A stretch of DNA of 8,298 nucleotides from the NCBI GenBank assembly GCA_905204635.1, contig CAJLAN010000061.1:1-8298 (forward strand), written 5' to 3'. Each line of letters starts with the position of its first letter. The stretch's first letter is position 1. Positions 6,884-8,298 of this stretch are shown piece after piece. The stretch is from an uncultured Collinsella sp. Lineage in GTDB: Bacteria > Actinomycetota > Coriobacteriia > Coriobacteriales > Coriobacteriaceae. Under the pieces are notes generated by a model. It had not been told where the DNA came from. It made no database searches and saw nothing but the letters and a program-made list of their open reading frames with translations. A program made the translations under genes and the position numbers.

Positions 6884-7753
6884 ATGGCCCAGATTACCGC
6901 CGCTATGGTCAAGCAGCTCCGCGAGATGACCGACTCCCCGATGATGGAGTGCAAGAAGGCTCTCGTCGAGGCTGACGGCGACATGGACGCCGCTGTCGAC
7001 GTTCTGCGTAAGAACGGCCTTGCCAAGGCTGCCAAGAAGGCTGGCCGTGAGACCAACGAGGGCGCTGTCGCCGCGTTCGTCTCCGAGGATGGCAAGACCG
7101 GCGCTCTGCTCGAGCTCTCCTGCGAGACCGACTTCGTTGGCTCCAACGCCAAGTTCACCGGCTTTGCTTCCAAGGTCGCTGAGGTTGTCGCTACCACCGA
7201 GCCTGCTGACGTCGACGCTCTGCTCGAGAAGCCGATGGGCGAGGAGACCGTTTCCTCCGAGCTCACCGAGATGATTCACATCATGGGCGAGAACATGAAG
7301 ATCTCCCGCTTCGCTGCTCGCAAGGCTGAGAACGGCGCGCTCGCTTCTTACATCCACATGGGTGGTAAGATCGGCGTCCTCGTCGAGTTTGCTTTCGAGA
7401 AGGCCGAGACCGCTCAGGCTGAGTCCTTCAAGACCTTTGCCCACGACGTTGCCCTTCAGGTTGCCGCCGTCGCCCCGATCTGCGCTACCCGCGATCAGGT
7501 TCCGGCCGAGACCGTCGAGCACGAGAAGCAGATCTACATGGCTCAGGCTGCCGAGTCCGGTAAGCCCGAGGCTATCCAAGAGAAGATGGCTGTCGGCCGT
7601 CTGGAGAAGTTCTACAAGCAGTCCGTGCTCACCGAGCAGGAGTTCATCAAGGACAGCTCCCTCACCATCAAGAAGTACGCTGAGCAGGTCTCCAAGGAGC
7701 TCGGCGACACCATTACCGTCGTTGCCTTTGACCGTCTGGTCCGTGGCGAGTAA
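6884..7753 (+). CDS. tsf: Translation elongation factor Ts
   Basis: EF-Ts is the guanine nucleotide exchange factor that recharges EF-Tu by displacing GDP. The 289 residues match the family. The N-terminal UBA-like domain (MVKQLREMTDSPMMECKKAL, about 8-27) is followed by the EF-Tu-contacting TDF motif in SCETDFVGSNAKF, which disrupts the Mg site of EF-Tu. The two-part core domain includes GALASYIHMGGKIGVLVEF, HDVALQVAAVAP and RLEKFYKQSVLTEQEFIKD. I chose ATG 6884 because GAAAGGAA (6871-6878) sits five bases upstream. The in-frame TTG at 6869 overlaps that site and is not used. A strong terminator begins 24 bases after the stop, closing the rpsB-tsf unit. Codon bias matches that of rpsB. Confidence 0.98.
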   Translation: MAQITAAMVKQLREMTDSPMMECKKALVEADGDMDAAVDVLRKNGLAKAAKKAGRETNEGAVAAFVSEDGKTGALLELSCETDFVGSNAKFTGFASKVAEVVATTEPADVDALLEKPMGEETVSSELTEMIHIMGENMKISRFAARKAENGALASYIHMGGKIGVLVEFAFEKAETAQAESFKTFAHDVALQVAAVAPICATRDQVPAETVEHEKQIYMAQAAESGKPEAIQEKMAVGRLEKFYKQSVLTEQEFIKDSSLTIKKYAEQVSKELGDTITVVAFDRLVRGE

Positions 7754-7776
7754 ATAAGCTCTTGTAGCTGGTAATG

Positions 7777-7811
7777 AGCAGGCTGTGGGTTTTACTCACA
7801 GCCTGCTTTTT
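7777..7811 (+). terminator. Rho-independent terminator after tsf
   Basis: A perfect 11-bp stem, AGCAGGCTGTG (7777-7787) with CACAGCCTGCT (7797-7807), encloses a nine-base loop and runs into five T residues (7807-7811). It ends the rpsB-tsf transcript and leaves pyrH to its own promoter. Confidence 0.92.
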
Positions 7812-7832
7812 CATGGCTCTTCTTAGAGCCTT

Positions 7833-7841
7833 TGATAGAAT
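7833..7841 (+). promoter_or_regulatory. Possible extended -10 promoter for pyrH
   Basis: TGATAGAAT (7833-7841) reads as an extended -10 element (TGn plus TAGAAT), with no good -35 at the usual distance. Transcription would begin near 7848, just ahead of AAAGGAGG (7858-7865). An alternative reading uses TTGATA (7832-7837) as a -35 with TCTAAA (7855-7860) as -10, but that would overlap the ribosome binding site. Since a strong terminator lies just upstream, some promoter is expected here. Confidence 0.45.
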
Positions 7842-7871
7842 GTTGAGAGTTCAATCTAAAGGAGGATCGCT

Positions 7872-8298
7872 TTGTCCGACATCCGATATAAACGCGTGCT
7901 TCTTAAGCTTTCCGGCGAAGCGCTGATGGGCGACGGCCAATATGGCATCGACCCCAAGGTTACCGACCATCTTGCCAAGCAGGTCAAGGAGCTGCTCGCC
8001 GTTGGCCATGAGGTCGGCGTCGTTGTCGGCGGCGCGTTCACGGCCATCGTCACCGCGCTCGTCAACGATATCATCAATCCGCTCATCTCGCTCATCATCG
8101 GCGGGCTGGACTTCTCCGGCCTGAACATCGGCGTGTTCCCGATCGGCGATCTTATCATGTCCATCATCAACTTCCTGTGCATTTCGCTCGTCGTGTTCTG
8201 GATGGTGAAGATCATCAACCGCTTCAACCGCAAGAAAGAAAAAGAGCCCGAGCCGGAAGCCCCGGCCAAGCCCACCACGGATGAGCTGCTGGCAGACA
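7872..8298 (+). CDS. pyrH: In-frame pyrH::mscL chimeric ORF, open at the right edge
   Basis: The frame starts at TTG 7872 with AAAGGAGG (7858-7865) six bases upstream. Residues 1 to about 54 are the N-terminus of UMP kinase (UMP + ATP to UDP + ADP, pyrimidine synthesis): the phosphate-binding [14 protein letters not shown] segment, then an amphipathic helix and the strand [11 protein letters not shown] kinase should continue as GGGNIFRG, but at about 8028-8036 the frame switches without a stop to MscL and stays MscL to the edge. The UMP-binding, catalytic and hexamer regions of a protein of about 240 residues are therefore missing, and no kinase activity is expected. The position after rpsB-tsf is the standard place for pyrH (normally followed by frr), which supports the 5' half as native. 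The 3' half is out of place. An assembly chimera is the most likely explanation, a real deletion or recombination the alternative. No stop codon is reached in the window. Confidence 0.85.
   Translation, partial: MSDIRYKRVLLKLSGEALMGDGQYGIDPKVTDHLAKQVKELLAVGHEVGVVVGGAFTAIVTALVNDIINPLISLIIGGLDFSGLNIGVFPIGDLIMSIINFLCISLVVFWMVKIINRFNRKKEKEPEPEAPAKPTTDELLAD
8034..8298 (+). other. mscL: mscL-derived segment (large-conductance mechanosensitive channel), lacking both ends
   Basis: MscL is a homopentameric inner-membrane channel that opens under membrane tension to release solutes during osmotic downshock. From about 8034 the translation matches it: the second half of TM1 ([19 protein letters not shown]), a short periplasmic loop ([16 protein letters not shown]), TM2 ([20 protein letters not shown]), the charged cluster [10 protein letters not shown], a Pro/Glu/Ala-rich linker and the start of the C-terminal helix (TTDELLAD). 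Missing on the left are the N-terminal amphipathic helix and first half of TM1 (about 25 residues in E. coli numbering), replaced by UMP kinase sequence. About ten C-terminal residues lie beyond the edge. TM1 lines the pore and the N-terminal helix anchors the gate, so the fused product is unlikely to make a normal channel. Confidence 0.85.

Noticed and set aside
6020..7579. Long 519-codon open frame on the minus strand opposite rpsB and tsf
   Set aside because: It lies fully antisense to two certain genes and crosses their intergenic gap. Its Leu/Gly/Asp-rich composition is what strong C-ending codon bias on the plus strand produces. No family similarity or suitable ribosome binding site was seen.
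7856..8278. 140-codon minus-strand open frame opposite pyrH/mscL
   Set aside because: It is the antisense shadow of the fused plus-strand frame, which matches known proteins along its whole length.
7872..8298. A new tension-sensing UMP kinase (true two-domain PyrH-MscL fusion)
   Set aside because: Only about 54 residues of UMP kinase are present, without its catalytic and UMP-binding parts, and MscL lacks its N-terminal helix and half of TM1. Neither half is a complete domain, so this is a breakpoint, not a domain fusion.

Overview
The window is high-GC bacterial chromosome with every gene on the plus strand. It carries the housekeeping order rnhB - yraN - comM - dprA - trmFO - xer - rpsB - tsf - pyrH. 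rnhB, yraN, comM-like, dprA, xerC, rpsB, tsf and pyrH lie in this order in Actinobacteria such as Mycobacterium tuberculosis, and the trmFO-xerC pair next to dprA recalls Firmicutes such as Bacillus. High GC, GTC/GAG/CTC-rich codon use and the presence of TrmFO suggest a gut Actinobacterium of the Coriobacteriia (Collinsella-like). That placement is an inference from gene content, not a database result.

Layout. (1) 1-492: rnhB, cut by the left edge and closed by a strong intrinsic terminator (542-583). (2) 682-5890: a compact operon-like run. yraN, comM and dprA overlap by 1-4 nt, trmFO follows 14 nt later, and the xer recombinase gene overlaps the trmFO stop. All but trmFO (tRNA U54 methylation) handle DNA: a nuclease-fold protein, a branch-migration helicase, a RecA loader and a site-specific recombinase. 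(3) 5940-7811: a promoter with a roughly 135-nt leader, then rpsB and tsf (translation), ending in a second strong terminator. (4) 7833-8298: a promoter and Shine-Dalgarno for pyrH, whose reading frame changes identity after about 54 codons and runs into the large-conductance mechanosensitive channel MscL until the right edge.

I found no mobile element, CRISPR array, tRNA/rRNA or new defence or metabolic system. Two anomalies deserve attention. The in-frame pyrH::mscL join sits at a short sequence shared by the two families and is most likely an assembly chimera near a contig end, because pyrH is normally essential. The xer gene carries a one-base frameshift in a C run although all its catalytic residues are present. 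Its start codon is also non-canonical: the best-placed one is an ATA inside an ATAG overlap with trmFO.
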